A program made the position numbers and the translations under genes. This document shows positions 51,784 to 63,189 of a stretch of DNA of 64,000 nucleotides, piece by piece (position 1 is the stretch's first letter; each line of letters starts with the position of its first letter). Origin of the DNA: Amaurobius ferox (lineage: Eukaryota > Arthropoda > Arachnida > Araneae > Amaurobiidae). The stretch is from positions 76,731,104 through 76,795,103 of the forward strand of contig OX578137.1 of NCBI GenBank assembly GCA_951213105.1. Reading direction: 5' to 3'. Under the pieces are notes generated by a model. That model did no database searches. It saw only the letters and a list, made by a program, of their open reading frames with translations, and was not told where the DNA came from.

Positions 51784-53644
51784 ACATAAACAGGGCAAAC
51801 GGCATCATTGCACCTGTGATCCGTCTTGAATTTGGAGCCAAATCTTCCATTATGCTTTTTACAGTTTTTACACTTTACCGTTTCTGTACAGTCAGTAGCT
51901 TTGTGTTCTTCAGAACCACATTTAATACAAACAAGTTTGCCTGGGCAAAATTTCCCGATATGATCGTAGTTCCAGCACTTAAAGCAGACATAAGGTCGCA
52001 AGTGTTATCTGAAATTCACTTTTTACCAACCTAAACTGATCTTGCTCTTTTTAATTAACTTAGTAAAAGTCTCTGGATCTACTTCGAGTATCCAATTTGT
52101 GCCTCCTCTACTCTTGAAACTGTACTTTGCTTCTACTTGTGCAAGATCATCAATTTCTTCGTTCTGTTCAGTGATCCTCACAACTAAATCTTCTTTTGTG
52201 TATTCATCTTGGATATTATATAATATCAATTGAGGCTTCTTCTTTTTAGGTTTACTTATTGTATAGTTGTTTAAAGCATCCTTATCCATAAATTCTTGAA
52301 TAAGAACGTCAAGGTCTTCACCTCTAGATGTCTATACCAATATGCCTCCCTTCCTAATTTTCTTCACCTTTTTTACACTAATATTCAACTTGGTTGGATT
52401 CACCAGTCCCTGAACTTCTTTCCTTGTTGCTTCAGATGATTGTTCCATTTTCGGCAGTATTGAGACAACATGGGTAATTCTCTTAGCACTTAGAGATCTT
52501 CCCCGTATTTTGGTCCCTAGGACCACTACTGTCCCTTTTTCCCGTTTTTCTTTTTCAGCCAATTTCTGTGCATAAGAAGGAACAATTGTCCTTTCTCTTT
52601 CCCCTCTTTTAGATTTCTCAACAGCAATTATATTTTGTTGCTCTATAATAATCTTAATCAAATTGCCAAGTTTTTCTTTAATTTTAACTTGTGGAGCCAC
52701 ATTTACTTTTTGTGAGACTATGGTAGATATAACGCTCTCCTGAGCCTGTAATGCTTTATCCACATAGTGGTTAAAATCAACTTCAACTTCTACATCCGAT
52801 TGTTCCGGATAATCATATTCACTGCTTTCAACTCCAGTTGCCATTTTTTGGCTAAATTTAAGTTCTATCTCAAATAAAAGTTTTTATTTGCAGATAACTA
52901 TATTCTATGAGCACTGATGGAACGATTATTTTCACTGAGTCAGATCTCGCCCCAATAAGGGGAGCCCCCCGGCTACGCCAAGGCACCGACTCTAGGACCA
53001 GACTTAAATACAAAGATACACAAAATTCACTATTTTAAACGCTCGATTCAATCACTTTTATAACTCACAAATTTATAATTTTCACTGGTCCCCGGGGGGT
53101 TGTTACAACGGTAAATTAAAACTAAAAAAAGTCTCAAGTAAAACTAAAATCAATTCACTCTACTATCAGCAGAATATTTTAGAACCAATTTTTGAAGAAG
53201 AAATTCTAGCCTTATATGGAAAGGACATCAATAAAGTTGGGCTTTATATTGACAAAGCTTCTAGTCACATGTCTAAGTCAACTGCCGCATATTTAGCAAA
53301 GAAAGAATCAGAAACAGGAATAAAATGTATCCCATTTAATGAAATACCTGTAAAATCACCTGATGCTTCTGCTATGGACTTTTGGACTTTCGGTTTGTTA
53401 AAACGAGCCTTAGGAAAACGGCATCCAAGAACACTGAACGGACTTTGGAAAACGACCTAAGAGGGGTGGGATAAAATTGACATGACGGTGCTAAGAAAAA
53501 GTTTACTTTTATGGAAAATTTGAGCTAGAGGTATAGACAAGAATCAAGGCTATCAGATAGAAGCAAATCGCTGCAAGAAATACTCCCTTTATGCATAAAA
53601 ATTAATTATCAAAATTGTTTCCATAAAGTGCAAACGACCTTCTG

Positions 53645-54601
53645 TATATGGATTTTTTGTGTACGGGAAATGCAGATCCTACACAAAAGGTAAATAAATA
53701 AAGAAGAAACTTGGTTTTAATTCACATAGACATGTAATTCTTAAAGAGTTAAAATTATTAGAATATACAAAAGCAAGAAAAAAATCATTTATCTATAATA
53801 TTTATATGCATATTCATTTGTAAAATTATGCAAAGAAATGAAACATTTTAAAGAACATTTTCAAGGAAGTTTAGTTGAGAAGCCTTACTCAAAACAAAAA
53901 TGAAATGTTCAAAATTTTACTGGGGCAGCCAGTTATTTATGATCTTAATTTTTTTTTTTTTCAATTCTGTAACTCAGCATTCCCTTCATTTTATTAATAA
54001 TACATTTGCATTCTAGAAATAACTTTCATGCATAAAAAAAATTTAATTGATACAGAAATTGCAAAAATGGAAAATATTTTCGCAATAAAATAAAATGGAC
54101 AAAAACCTACAATTATGCAAGATTTTGGAAAGATTGCCAAACAGTTTTTCAAAAATTTACTAATAAATGAAACATGATGGAAATTATTTCTAATTTTTGT
54201 CACTAGATAATAACTTCCATGTAAATTTCTCTGGGTTTTCCATGGTGATTAAAATTCTTTGTATTTTTTTCCCTTTTAGTGTGGGGAGGGTCAACCTATA
54301 AGCAAGTATATAGGTAATACCTGAAATGTGTATGAATTTGTGAAACATTTATATAAACTGTATACAGACAAATTAAATTATTGAAGGACTTCATAAATCC
54401 AGAATGTGCGTGGTTGTTTCAAATATCAGAAGTAATAAAGCATTTGTACGAACAAAATTTTAACACATAACTGTAGTAAATAACTTTAATATGAAAATTG
54501 AAAAAACATTTTACAAAAACATACAGTGTAAAATTGCAGTTGCATTACTTATGCACATCATGGACAATAATATAAGCATTATATACAATAGAAGTTTCTC
54601 T
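53645..54601. other. Intergenic, NCAPG downstream
   Basis: AT-rich, including a T run at 53949-53960. No feature recognised. No clear polyadenylation signal could be assigned to NCAPG. Confidence 0.5.
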
Positions 54602-54919
54602 TTAAAAAGAAATTTCCTCATTTTGTAACAGGGGAGAAACTTGTTCTATTGTTCCATTTGCCAAGAAACTGTTTCCTGGACTGGAATTTAATCTTTGAGA
54701 ATGTGCAGGTTCATTTTGTAACTGGGGAGAAACTTGTTCTATAAGTCCTTTTGCTAAGAAACTGTTTCCTGGACTTGAATTTAATCTTTGAATATGTGCA
54801 GGTTCTTCATTAGGCATACCATCTATTGCAGCCTGGATTTTTTTCATGTAACCTGTGAAGAATTTAATGCTCTTCTTCGAAAATGGGTTTTTCTGTTGGA
54901 AAACAGCAGAATGAAGATT
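54602..54919 (-). CDS. NCAPG: NCAPG last exon with duplicated C-terminal motif
   Basis: 105 codons plus TAA (54602-54604) after acceptor TTTTCTTGCAG. It starts NLHSAVFQQKNPFSKKSIKF. Residues 39-69 and 70-100 of the exon are two copies of a 31-residue unit (EPAHIQRLNSSPGNSFLAKG and EPAHSQRLNSSPGNSFLANG at their starts), followed by EEISF. Confidence 0.85.
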   Translation of the reverse strand, partial: NLHSAVFQQKNPFSKKSIKFFTGYMKKIQAAIDGMPNEEPAHIQRLNSSPGNSFLAKGLIEQVSPQLQNEPAHSQRLNSSPGNSFLANGTIEQVSPLLQNEEISF

Positions 54920-57463
54920 CTGCAAGAAAATAACGAGAGTAAGAGACTCTATCCAAAAATCTTATATATTATTGTTCTATAATGTTAAAACACACTTCAC
55001 ATTAATCTTATAGTTGTTGGTAATTCTCAAAATAGCAGTGTTTGATTTTCATTCAATAGCATTATATTATGTTATCAAATGATTTTTTAATATTTTCAAT
55101 GAGTTTTGTTTTCTTAAATAAATCAGTTTTCTGAATGTTATACAATAGAATATAAAAAGTTTTAATTTTAACTGAATAATAATAAAGTTGATAAATACAA
55201 TAAACAAACCCAGAAAAATTCACTTATGGATGTAACATGTTTATAATTTTTTGTGTTTCAACTTCTAAAACTTCATTAGTCAATTCTTTTACCACCTATG
55301 TGTGAGCCTGCTACCAAGTAATAAAATCTTAAAAGTGTTTTAAAACGTAGAATATTCATTGGATTAGCTTAAAACGTTTACCATTAAGGTTTTTTTGATG
55401 CACACAATCAATTTTTAAAAAGATATGTATTGAAGCGAGTGAATTTTACTGTCAAAATAATGGTGATAACAAGGTATGTAAAAAGGATTTATATATAGAT
55501 CTCTGTAGAAGAAATAATTTCAACTTGAAAATGTTGATCAGATGCTTGAGATGTTTCATATTATAAAATATCTCTTTTTTAGTATTGTATAGGTACTAAA
55601 AAGTACTACAAAGTATTTTAGTACTGTACACGTATTAAAACTACTACAAGCACACTTCATAAAATTATATTCAGCATAAAGACTGGAATCAAGTATAAAG
55701 ACAAATCGTTATGGCTGCTAGTGATATATACATTGAGTAAGACTGTAACGCTTGGGTTTATCTATTGATGATTTAAATAAAAACATTAAGAAATAGACAA
55801 AAAATGCAACCAAATTTTGAAAAGAAAATTAAACATATAAAACTTTAAATTGCACAGAAAAGAAAGAAGTTTTTAAAATTAACAAGAGAAACTAATGTAT
55901 ATCAGAATTTAATTAGATGCTGTGGCGGCATAAGAAATCGAAATATAGTCATGTCAAGAAAACAAATTGTAAGCAAATTCATCACAATAGAGAGTGGAGT
56001 AGCAAAGGTAACCAATATTCATGTGTGGAGATATAAAACTGAAGTCTGACAGTCTGCTAGTGCTCGATTATTCACTGGCTGGGTGTTTGTCATCACACAC
56101 ATAATTTTAAAATGTGGCATTGCAGCTGCCAATTCAAATTTATTCTGCACTATAAAATTCTCAAACATTAGAAAAATCTTTTAATTTTGGTGAATTTATT
56201 CCAAATATATGTATATAAACTTTTTCTAAATATGTAATGCAAATCTTTTAAATCTCTACAATTTTGATAACTGATATATTTTGACAGATGTGCATATATA
56301 TCAATACAAAATAAGTGCCAGTAGGAGAGGCTAACTTGTTAAGTGGCTTTATAAGGTCCATATCACAGCAATTTCTCATGATGTTTTTGTGAACATATTC
56401 AACTTCATAAATAGAGGAATTATTGTATTTAATCAAAATATCGATAAAAAAATAAGAAAATATTGTAAGAATTTAAAAGGGAAATGCAATAGCAAAATTT
56501 TTAGTAATTAAGTGGTCAAATGCAATAATTAGTTAAGTACTCAATGTGCACTTGAAAAAAAAAATGTGGGTAAAGATTTTGGTTTGATCTAAACTTTAAA
56601 ACTAACAAGTGATAATTTTATTAATTAAATATTGTTGATTTAATAGATTAATATATGTAATAATAAATTAGTCATTATAATTTAGTCTAAATAAAAATTT
56701 ACTTGCTTGATTTTTAAGTCTCCACACTTTAAAGGAATGTACCACTAACACTTATTAAAAGTAATTTCATATTTTTACAAATAAATCACTTTTATTCTGC
56801 AAAAAATTACAAGCAAAGAGGTTATGTTTTAAGAATATCACATCATAAGGTTAATAAATCAGTTTTCTTTTTAGAACTTTTCCTGAAGTCTTAGCTTATG
56901 TCTAAAAATGTGATAAGTTATGTAATATTTCATATTAATGAACAAAATATTTTCTTACTTAATTATACAAATAACATATTTACTTACTTCTGCAATTAAT
57001 TTTACATTAGCTTTCAGCTTAATTAATATATCAATATTTTTAGGTACTATGTGCTCCAAAATGTCTTGCAAGTCAAGAGCAGGCAGTCGCCAAGGTTTTT
57101 TCAGAAATTTTTTTGTTAATTTCAGAGCCAATAAATCTTTAAATTTAACCTGAAACAAAAAATATATTTAAAAAACATAGCAATATCAATGCTAATAGTT
57201 ATATGCAAAAGCGAAACGTACAATAATAATAATAATAATAAAATAAATAAATAAAATATAGAGGATAAAAGGGACAAGAGCATTTATGTCTTAAATTAAA
57301 CCATTATATTATTCACATAGGGCTAAATAGGTAGCAATGGCTGAGGCAATGATAGAAAAGCACATCAAATGCAATCTATTGAACTTTAATTGAATAATAG
57401 TATTAGGGTTTAATTTAAGAAATAAATTCTAGTGATGTGCCTTTCATCTTCTCTCTTCCTTAC

Positions 57464-57506
<43 letters not shown>

Positions 57507-58930
57507 AGAATATAACAGAATATAAACAGAATATATATATATATATATATAAACAGAAACTGGCTATTTTTTCATTTTTTTTTTTAAATTCAGATTGCAC
57601 GTGCTGTCTTGATGAGAGTGCAATTCTGTATTAACCTACATTTTTTATGCTGTATGCTTACAGTCTAATGGCATGGTCTTGTCACCATTTACTAGTTTCA
57701 ATTATTTTTTATCTCTGCACCTTTTTGATTACAAACTATGTTTTCCAAAAATTTGACTTCAAACTGCTTCAATGCAATCTACATGATTCCAGTGCTGATA
57801 ATATTTAGTCACTGGCATAGGTGTTGCCGAGGTTAAGGTGGTGCAATTACATCACCTTTCATTTGAAAATTTTGAATATGTCTATGAATAGGAAATTTAT
57901 TTATGGTGAATTGATAAAATTGGATAAAGATGTAACAGTAAAGCAACTTATTAAAGATAAAAAATATTAACATTATAATGAATTAAATAAAACAAAATTC
58001 TACCAGTGCCATTTGCTATTGGTGGAAATAAGGCAAATTAGAATGCATAGCTCAAGAGATATACTAAAGAAATGATATAGTAGGTGATAGCAACAGAACT
58101 TTGAAAATCTAGAGATGCTCTAATCGAGATAACGACATGCCCTAGGTCAAATATTTAAAACCTTATTTTAAATATTTAATTTACTCAACCATAAACTGTA
58201 ATTATAATTAAAAGATAATTTAAAATAAAGAGTAAAATTAAAATTACAATAAATTTCATTTTACATTTCTTATAACATATTAGAACAAATTACCAAGCGT
58301 TGATCAGGTTCTTAATAAATGCACAATGCATAAATAATACAGATAATTACTCGATTTCTAAAATGTCCATTTAAAACAAAACACATTTTCATACCTTGTT
58401 TTGTTCATGCATACATAAAGTTAAGTGATACAATATAAGAATGGCTATATAATAATATCACAGCTGCTAAAAATCCTCTGTGTGCCATATTTAAAGTATG
58501 AGATTTCCATAGAAATGAACCCTCCCCCATGAGTTGTGATGTCATTTCAGATGGGAAAAAGAACCATTTTTTTCACTTGGATGAAAGAAACTTTAAGAGT
58601 TTTGCAGAAAATTTCTAAAAACATCATTTAACTTCTTTTATTAGAAAGAGAAGAGATCAGTCTTCACATGAAATATAAAAATTGGGCAAAACTGTAATTC
58701 ATGATGCACGAATTTAAAAATACATTATTTTTGAATAGTCTAAAAAACATCAAGTATTTCAATGTATTTAAATAAATTTAAAATATGAAGGAATTGTCCC
58801 ATGGATTTGTTTCAAATCTCGTTAGAAAGAGCGTTCTTTGATTTTTTTAATGATAGAAACTGTGTGATAATATTTTTGATCACTAAGTAATTTATTTGTT
58901 TGAAAATAACTCAAATTCTACATTAAATAA

Positions 58931-58989
<59 letters not shown>

Positions 58990-60860
58990 CTCCAAGGTGC
59001 ATCATTGCCTTAGTTCAAATATCTTTATACCAAATTTCATAGCTGCAGGCAACCTGAATTTTTCACTACATCAACAGCAAATACACGCATGGACAAGCAT
59101 TTTCTTTTATTATTATAGATAATTATATAATGGAGAAAAGGATCAAATATTTAAATAACAATTTTGGTATGCAAACAAGTAAAGATAAATAAAATTACCT
59201 CTAAATTAAAATTTTTGTTTTCTTCATACATTTTAGCAAACTCAAGAAATTGACTTGACACAGTCTTTATACTCGTTTTATAGTAAGGATAAGTCTTGGG
59301 TGAATTGAATAAGATGTTAATAGTAATAAAAAAAGATTTTGTTAAACAATCAGCCTCCTCCCTGAAAAACACAAATATTCAAATTGGATTTTATATATAT
59401 ACAGAGAAGATAAACATAATTTTAAGTGAATAACTAAATTGAAGGGCTATATACCCAGGACAAATACTATATTTAGATATAGAATGATACATTACTGTTC
59501 CATTTTCAGGGATGGTGAAAACAATATAAACAGTAAATAATAAAGGTTATATCTGGGGGTGATGTTTGTATGTGTATATAATGATTTATTCACCGGAATT
59601 CTTGTCTGCTTTCCATCTTAAGTAACGATGTATCAATCATTAGAACATATAGTTTGCCGCACCACTCATGTAAAAGAAAGTCATAAAAAAAGGTATTTAA
59701 AAACATGTCTTTTTCCTCAGGGACTTTTTAAAAATACTCATTTTCTTCAAAAAGGTCATTAAAATGTTTATTTTTTCCCAAGAGTGGATAATTATGGTTT
59801 TCTACCAAAAATTGTTGATTATGTAATACAGTTTCTTAGATCAATTGTACACTGTATAACAGGTACAGTTTTTCCAATTTAGGTAAATTAAATTAAATTA
59901 GGTAATTATAATTTTTTCATTTCATTTTCAAGTGTTTTTGAATAAATTTATAGAAATTTTTTTTTCCTCTTTTTGGGATCAACTTATAAGTGTTGTACTT
60001 TATATAAGTCGACCGTCTGAGTTGAACCGTCTAGTCCACATGGTTTACAACTAGACAATCTTATGTTCTAGTTAGAAGCTATTCAGGCTCTACTCCAAAT
60101 GTATGAATAACAGCAAAAGCTCTAGGTTTTATCAGAAGAAAACTACATAGCCAATCTACATAGAAATCAAGGGGGATGTCATTACCTTAGAAAATCAAAA
60201 GTACATATGTGCTGTATGTTAAAGTAAAACTTAAAACTTTTAAAGTATGGCAAAGATGTAATGCTCCTTTGCAAGACATTTGTTTTGAAAAATTACACAA
60301 ATAAATGTGCAGAAAGAAACTGTAATATGAGTTTCAAACCTTTGAATATATGTTTTTGTATCATTATATATCATAAATCTGAGTAAAATACAATGCAAAA
60401 ACATTTTCCTGTTTATATGTGTTGATAAAATTACCAATATATTGCTTACTAAATTTATACACTGAGACAGGCTCATGTCCAAAGGGTTGTTTTCGATCCA
60501 TGACAGATTTTTGTGTAAAATATATTGGATTTTGAAAAAAAAAAAAACTTAAATTTGTCATAACTTTGACTGAAATGAAGCAAATATGTAAATATGTGAA
60601 TTAATTCAATTTTGCAGAAAAAAAAAAGTTTCGGCATAAATGGGTTAATGTTAAATAACTATAATAAAACAAGCAGTTTCTAACCTTGATTCTCCATAAA
60701 GTTGAAGAAAATTGGTGATTGTGGTTTTAGTGGTATGGCCATCATCAGGATGAAACATGAGCAATATTAACCTCCCCAATATAACTGGAGAAAATGTTTG
60801 ATGAGACAGAAATAGCTTGAACATTCCTTTCAATATAAAATTCATATCAATTTCTTCATC
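54602..60860 (-). CDS. NCAPG: Condensin subunit CAP-G, last four exons (partial)
   Basis: CAP-G is a HEAT-repeat regulatory subunit of condensin I, which compacts mitotic chromosomes. Exons on the minus strand are 60685-60860, 59199-59361, 56988-57149 and 54602-54919, with GT-AG borders and consistent phases (2, 0, 0). Together they encode about 218 C-terminal residues. The first two match the Cnd3 domain: SPVILGRLILLMFHPDDG (human SSRILSRLILLWYNP), then FLQLYGESREEADCLTKSFF and INILFNSPKTYP (human LQTLANAPASSP). The third is a helical segment (LPALDLQDILEHIVP). The fourth is a poorly conserved tail with a 31-residue duplication. Upstream exons (about 700-800 residues) are not seen up to 64000, so the gene continues outside the window. 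CAP-G rather than CAP-G2, from the motif match. Confidence 0.85.
54620..54805 (-). repeat. 93-bp tandem duplication inside NCAPG coding exon
   Basis: Units 54713-54805 and 54620-54712 are nearly identical at the DNA level and keep the reading frame. Confidence 0.93.
54920..56987. other. NCAPG intron, nothing recognised
   Basis: 2.1 kb of AT-rich sequence with no TIR, SINE or coding similarity that I can see. Confidence 0.5.
56988..57149 (-). CDS. NCAPG: NCAPG exon
   Basis: 54 codons from acceptor TTTGTTTCAG to donor GTAAGTAAA, phase 0. It encodes VKFKDLLALKLTKKFLKKPW, then LPALDLQDILEHIVPKNIDI, corresponding to the human segment around LAMKICNEILTSP. Confidence 0.82.
57150..59198. other. 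NCAPG intron with simple repeats
   Basis: 2.0 kb. It holds (TAA)n at about 57221-57240, (TA)n at about 57467-57501 and 57530-57550 with aacagaatata units between, and A54 at 58933-58986. No gene or transposon end recognised. Confidence 0.55.
58933..58986. repeat. A54 homopolymer
   Basis: A run of 54 A. It could be the tail of a retroposed sequence on the plus strand, but the upstream sequence is not recognised. Confidence 0.9.
59199..59361 (-). CDS. NCAPG: NCAPG exon (Cnd3 domain, continued)
   Basis: 163 bp from acceptor GTTTTTCAG to donor GTAATTTTA, ending in phase 0. It encodes EEADCLTKSFFITINILFNS and PKTYPYYKTSIKTVSSQFLE. Confidence 0.88.
59362..60684. other. NCAPG intron, nothing recognised
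   Basis: 1.3 kb AT-rich intron without an identified repeat. Confidence 0.5.
60685..60860 (-). CDS. NCAPG: NCAPG exon (Cnd3 domain)
   Basis: 176 bp from acceptor TTCATCTAG to donor GTTAGAAAC, phase 0 in and 2 out. It encodes DEEIDMNFILKGMFKLFLSH and SPVILGRLILLMFHPDDG, then TTKTTITNFLQLYGES. Confidence 0.88.
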
Positions 60861-62578
60861 CTAGATGAAAGATAAAAAGCTAATTGATTTTTAACAAATT
60901 ACAATTGACATTGGTAATATATGGCAAAATAACATTCAATCAATAATTACAGTATATTTAGGAATGCAAGAGACACAATTCAACTTTTTTTTATGTGAAA
61001 CATCTTAGCATGCAGGGTAGAATAAATCTTGAAACAAATGTGATCTAGATGAAACAGAAGTATGCAACAGAAGTGACATCATATTGTTATGAATACATCA
61101 CAGAAAACCATTGCTGTAATTTGAAGGTTTGGGTCATGATCTGGGTCATTTGAGCGTGGCAAGGAATTTGGTGTAATATCACCAACTTGGTAAATTTGAT
61201 TAGTTCTGGAAATGTCTAGAATTTTGTTGATTGGTTAATAATTCATGAGTTACATGCTTTTTCCAGAACTTTTCACAGACGGAATATAAGCTCACCATTA
61301 TTCAGTTGGGTTGTTGAAGTCATATGCGTAAAAGTATCTGCTGACCTCAATACAGAACCCAATATGTATTTTATATTCTGATTTCATATATCCTTTAGGC
61401 TGTATTATAAAACAATATTGGTAAAAGGGGGAAAAATAAGGGGGAAAAAATTAAGATCTTTAAAATCTTCCTTAGGTAGGCACCATCCTCACACATAACA
61501 CACCAACCTTTATCTATTTGAAAACAGCAAAAAATGTTTCACATCAATCTACGTAACAAGTAACAGTGTTAATCACTCATTTCTTTTTGATACATATAGT
61601 CCCATACAAAATGCAAAAGGTATACTTCAAAATTTTAAATTCTTCCAATTTTTTATTGAAAATAAACTCAAACCAATAATTTAAATCAGTATTATCCATT
61701 TACTGAAATTTTTTAGATTCATATAATAATTTATGCTTTCTATTCCTCATTTCATGTTTATCTCCCTAGACAAATTATCTTTTTACAGATCTATCTTTTT
61801 GACTAATTACTAACTAGCTGGGTATTTGCTCTTTGAATGGGATGAGGTAATTTTAGTTGCAAGAACTGTAACTGCAGATTTCCCAAAGATTTCTAGATTG
61901 AGGAGTTGGGGAGGTATGGTGATCATGATGCTCACTCACTCACTCACTCACACTAATCCTTTTTCATTCCCATTCATTAGGTTATGAATATCCTTTCTTA
62001 GTGTTTACCTATGGAGATGTAGGGGAAATATGATTATCATGTAATTTGGGCGTCTCAACACCACCTCTTCTTATCCCTTTAGGACCAGGTTCCATAGATA
62101 TCTTTGCTTGGCGTTTACTTATGATCCACAAGAAACATTCATGTTAAATTCTAGCTTCCTAGTTCGAGACATTTCTGATCATGTGCTTTGGTCATACCTC
62201 TATCCCTTTTTATATCCTCAGGGGTGTACTATGGAAATATTCCCAGAGTGAGGTGGAATTTCATTCTAAATTTTAAGAGATAATTTTCAATAGATGGGCA
62301 TTTATACCACAAAATGTCATTGAACAAAGACGGGCAAGCATGCTGAGATCATTGAATTATATGCAAATATAAAGGCTAAAAATCTTTTTTTGACAGTTTA
62401 CCTATTTTATAGTGGTTGAATTTAATTTCTTTTTAAGTTATAGTTTTAAAAGAATAGAAAAAATACCAGAGAAATTGTGGTTGGCATTTTTAATTTAAAT
62501 ATTATTATGCATGCAGATTAACAAATAACCTTGTAAACGTTGAAAATAATAGCATTTTAAAAGGAAATTTCATTAATA
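60861..62578. other. Presumed NCAPG intron
   Basis: No upstream NCAPG exon is recognised. An (actc)n microsatellite lies at 61931-61950. The rest is AT-rich without family similarity. Confidence 0.45.
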
Positions 62579-62821
62579 CAGTACAAACTCAAAAATCCGG
62601 ACTCGTCTGGACTTTGCCGGATTTTCGATTTTTCCGGATTATAGAATTTGAATAAAATTCAGATTTGATATTAACTAAATACACTATAAAGCACTATTTT
62701 TAGTAAAAATAATGGCAAAAGTTAAGTTAATCAATTAAAACGTATTATTTAATCTAAAAAATAGGGCAAAAGAAATTTCTAAGAAAAAATATACATATTA
62801 ATAATTTAGAATGTGTGAACG

Positions 62822-62858
62822 AAACGAAATGATAAAATTCCATTTTATCATTTCGTTT
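62822..62858. repeat. Perfect 16-bp hairpin
   Basis: aaacgaaatgataaaa and its exact reverse complement are separated by 5 bases, inside the pogo-like element. Confidence 0.9.
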
Positions 62859-62899
62859 AAATATTTGAATTAACATTTGTTGTTTCATTAATTTTGGTT

Positions 62900-63170
62900 T
62901 ATGGGAAAGCAGCTTTCTTTATCCTGTAGATGGAGATTACTTCTGCTCGGTTATAATGTTTCTCTGTTCAAGACCTTTAATTGCAGGATCGATTTTTTGT
63001 ATAAGATTATCAATGGGTATTTTTTCTTCTCCACATTTATCGTCACTACTTCGATCTTTTTTTATTTAATATCATATCGCGAATTTTGCCATCATTCAAT
63101 TTATTTACGATTGGCGCATCATCATCAAAGTGCAGAACTTCCATTATATCAGCTTGTCGAGATTTAATGA
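62900..63170 (-). pseudogene. Tigger/pogo transposase C-terminal remnant
   Basis: Minus-strand reading SRQADIMEVLHFDDDAPIVN, then LNDGKIRDMILN, a stop, and in a shifted frame DDKCGEEKIPIDNLIQKIDP and GLEQRNIITEQ. The acidic linker followed by an E-Q-rich helix resembles the tail of jerky/Tigger transposases. Frames are broken, and the rest of the enzyme is not recognised upstream. Confidence 0.5.
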
Positions 63171-63189
63171 AGGGTCGGAAGATTTAATG

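Larger units (their letters stand above)
51341..52844 (-). pseudogene. LINE ORF1 (gag-like, RRM-like plus CCHC knuckles)
   Basis: ATG 52844 opens MATGVESSEYDYPEQSDVEV, then a charged region with AQKLAEKEKREKGTVVVLGT. Next is an RRM-like or ferredoxin-like segment (KPQLILYNIQDEYTKEDLVV, GGTNWILEVDPETFTKLIKK). Zinc knuckles follow at about 51985-51880: CFKCWNYDHIGKFC and CIKCGSEEHKATDC, both C-x2-C-x4-H-x4-C, and a partial third CKNC. The protein continues HRCNDAVCPVY into the SINE insertion and resumes as CPVYVKELSFVASKIDYG to a stop near 51341. Three in-frame stops (about 52332, 52021 and 52004) but no frameshift, so decay is by substitution only. This architecture is that of I/R1/Jockey-group ORF1 nucleic-acid chaperones. 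Confidence 0.88.
50814..53099 (-). mobile_element. ORF1-only LINE (half-LINE) with 15-bp TSD
   Basis: 2286 bp between target duplications ttgttgcaacggtaa (50799-50813) and ttgttacaacggtaa (53100-53114), one mismatch. On the minus strand the 5' end is ccccccggggaccagtg, followed by a 250-bp leader, a gag-like ORF1 (52844-51341) and about 520 bp of GC-rich 3' UTR ending gggtttcttcttttgga. No endonuclease or reverse transcriptase is encoded, although both ends are present. A SINE inserted at 51396-51783; without it and its duplicated site the element is about 1.88 kb. Confidence 0.85.
50187..53522 (+). pseudogene. Mariner-type transposase pseudogene, split
   Basis: The N-terminal part from ATG 50187 (MASEIDRWLEGYVNALSKEK) has two helix-turn-helix stretches (SYQQIVKWCKNQGYCISKKG and TQTSIALKLGMSFGTVSKII). 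The first catalytic Asp is in VVTFDEAWVYLSD. At 50689 a stop followed by a shifted frame (KKRAIFYCSTDKN) shows a small indel. The gene is cut at 50813 within GFCCNG and resumes at 53105, carrying GLYIDKASSHMSKSTAAY (second Asp) and SPDASAMDFWTFGLLK (third Asp). A stop at 53460 precedes WDKIDMTVLRKSLLLWKI. Family knowledge: DDD-type Tc1/mariner. It is dead from the indel, the stops and the insertion. Confidence 0.93.
50042..53644 (+). mobile_element. Tc1/mariner-type element split by a retroelement
   Basis: The left TIR cagacagtcgtttgtacttt (50042) pairs with the right end (complement of tgcaaacgaccttctg, ending 53644). TA lies at 50040-50041 and 53645-53646. Without the 50814-53099 insertion and its duplicated target the element is about 1.3 kb. 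Confidence 0.93.
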
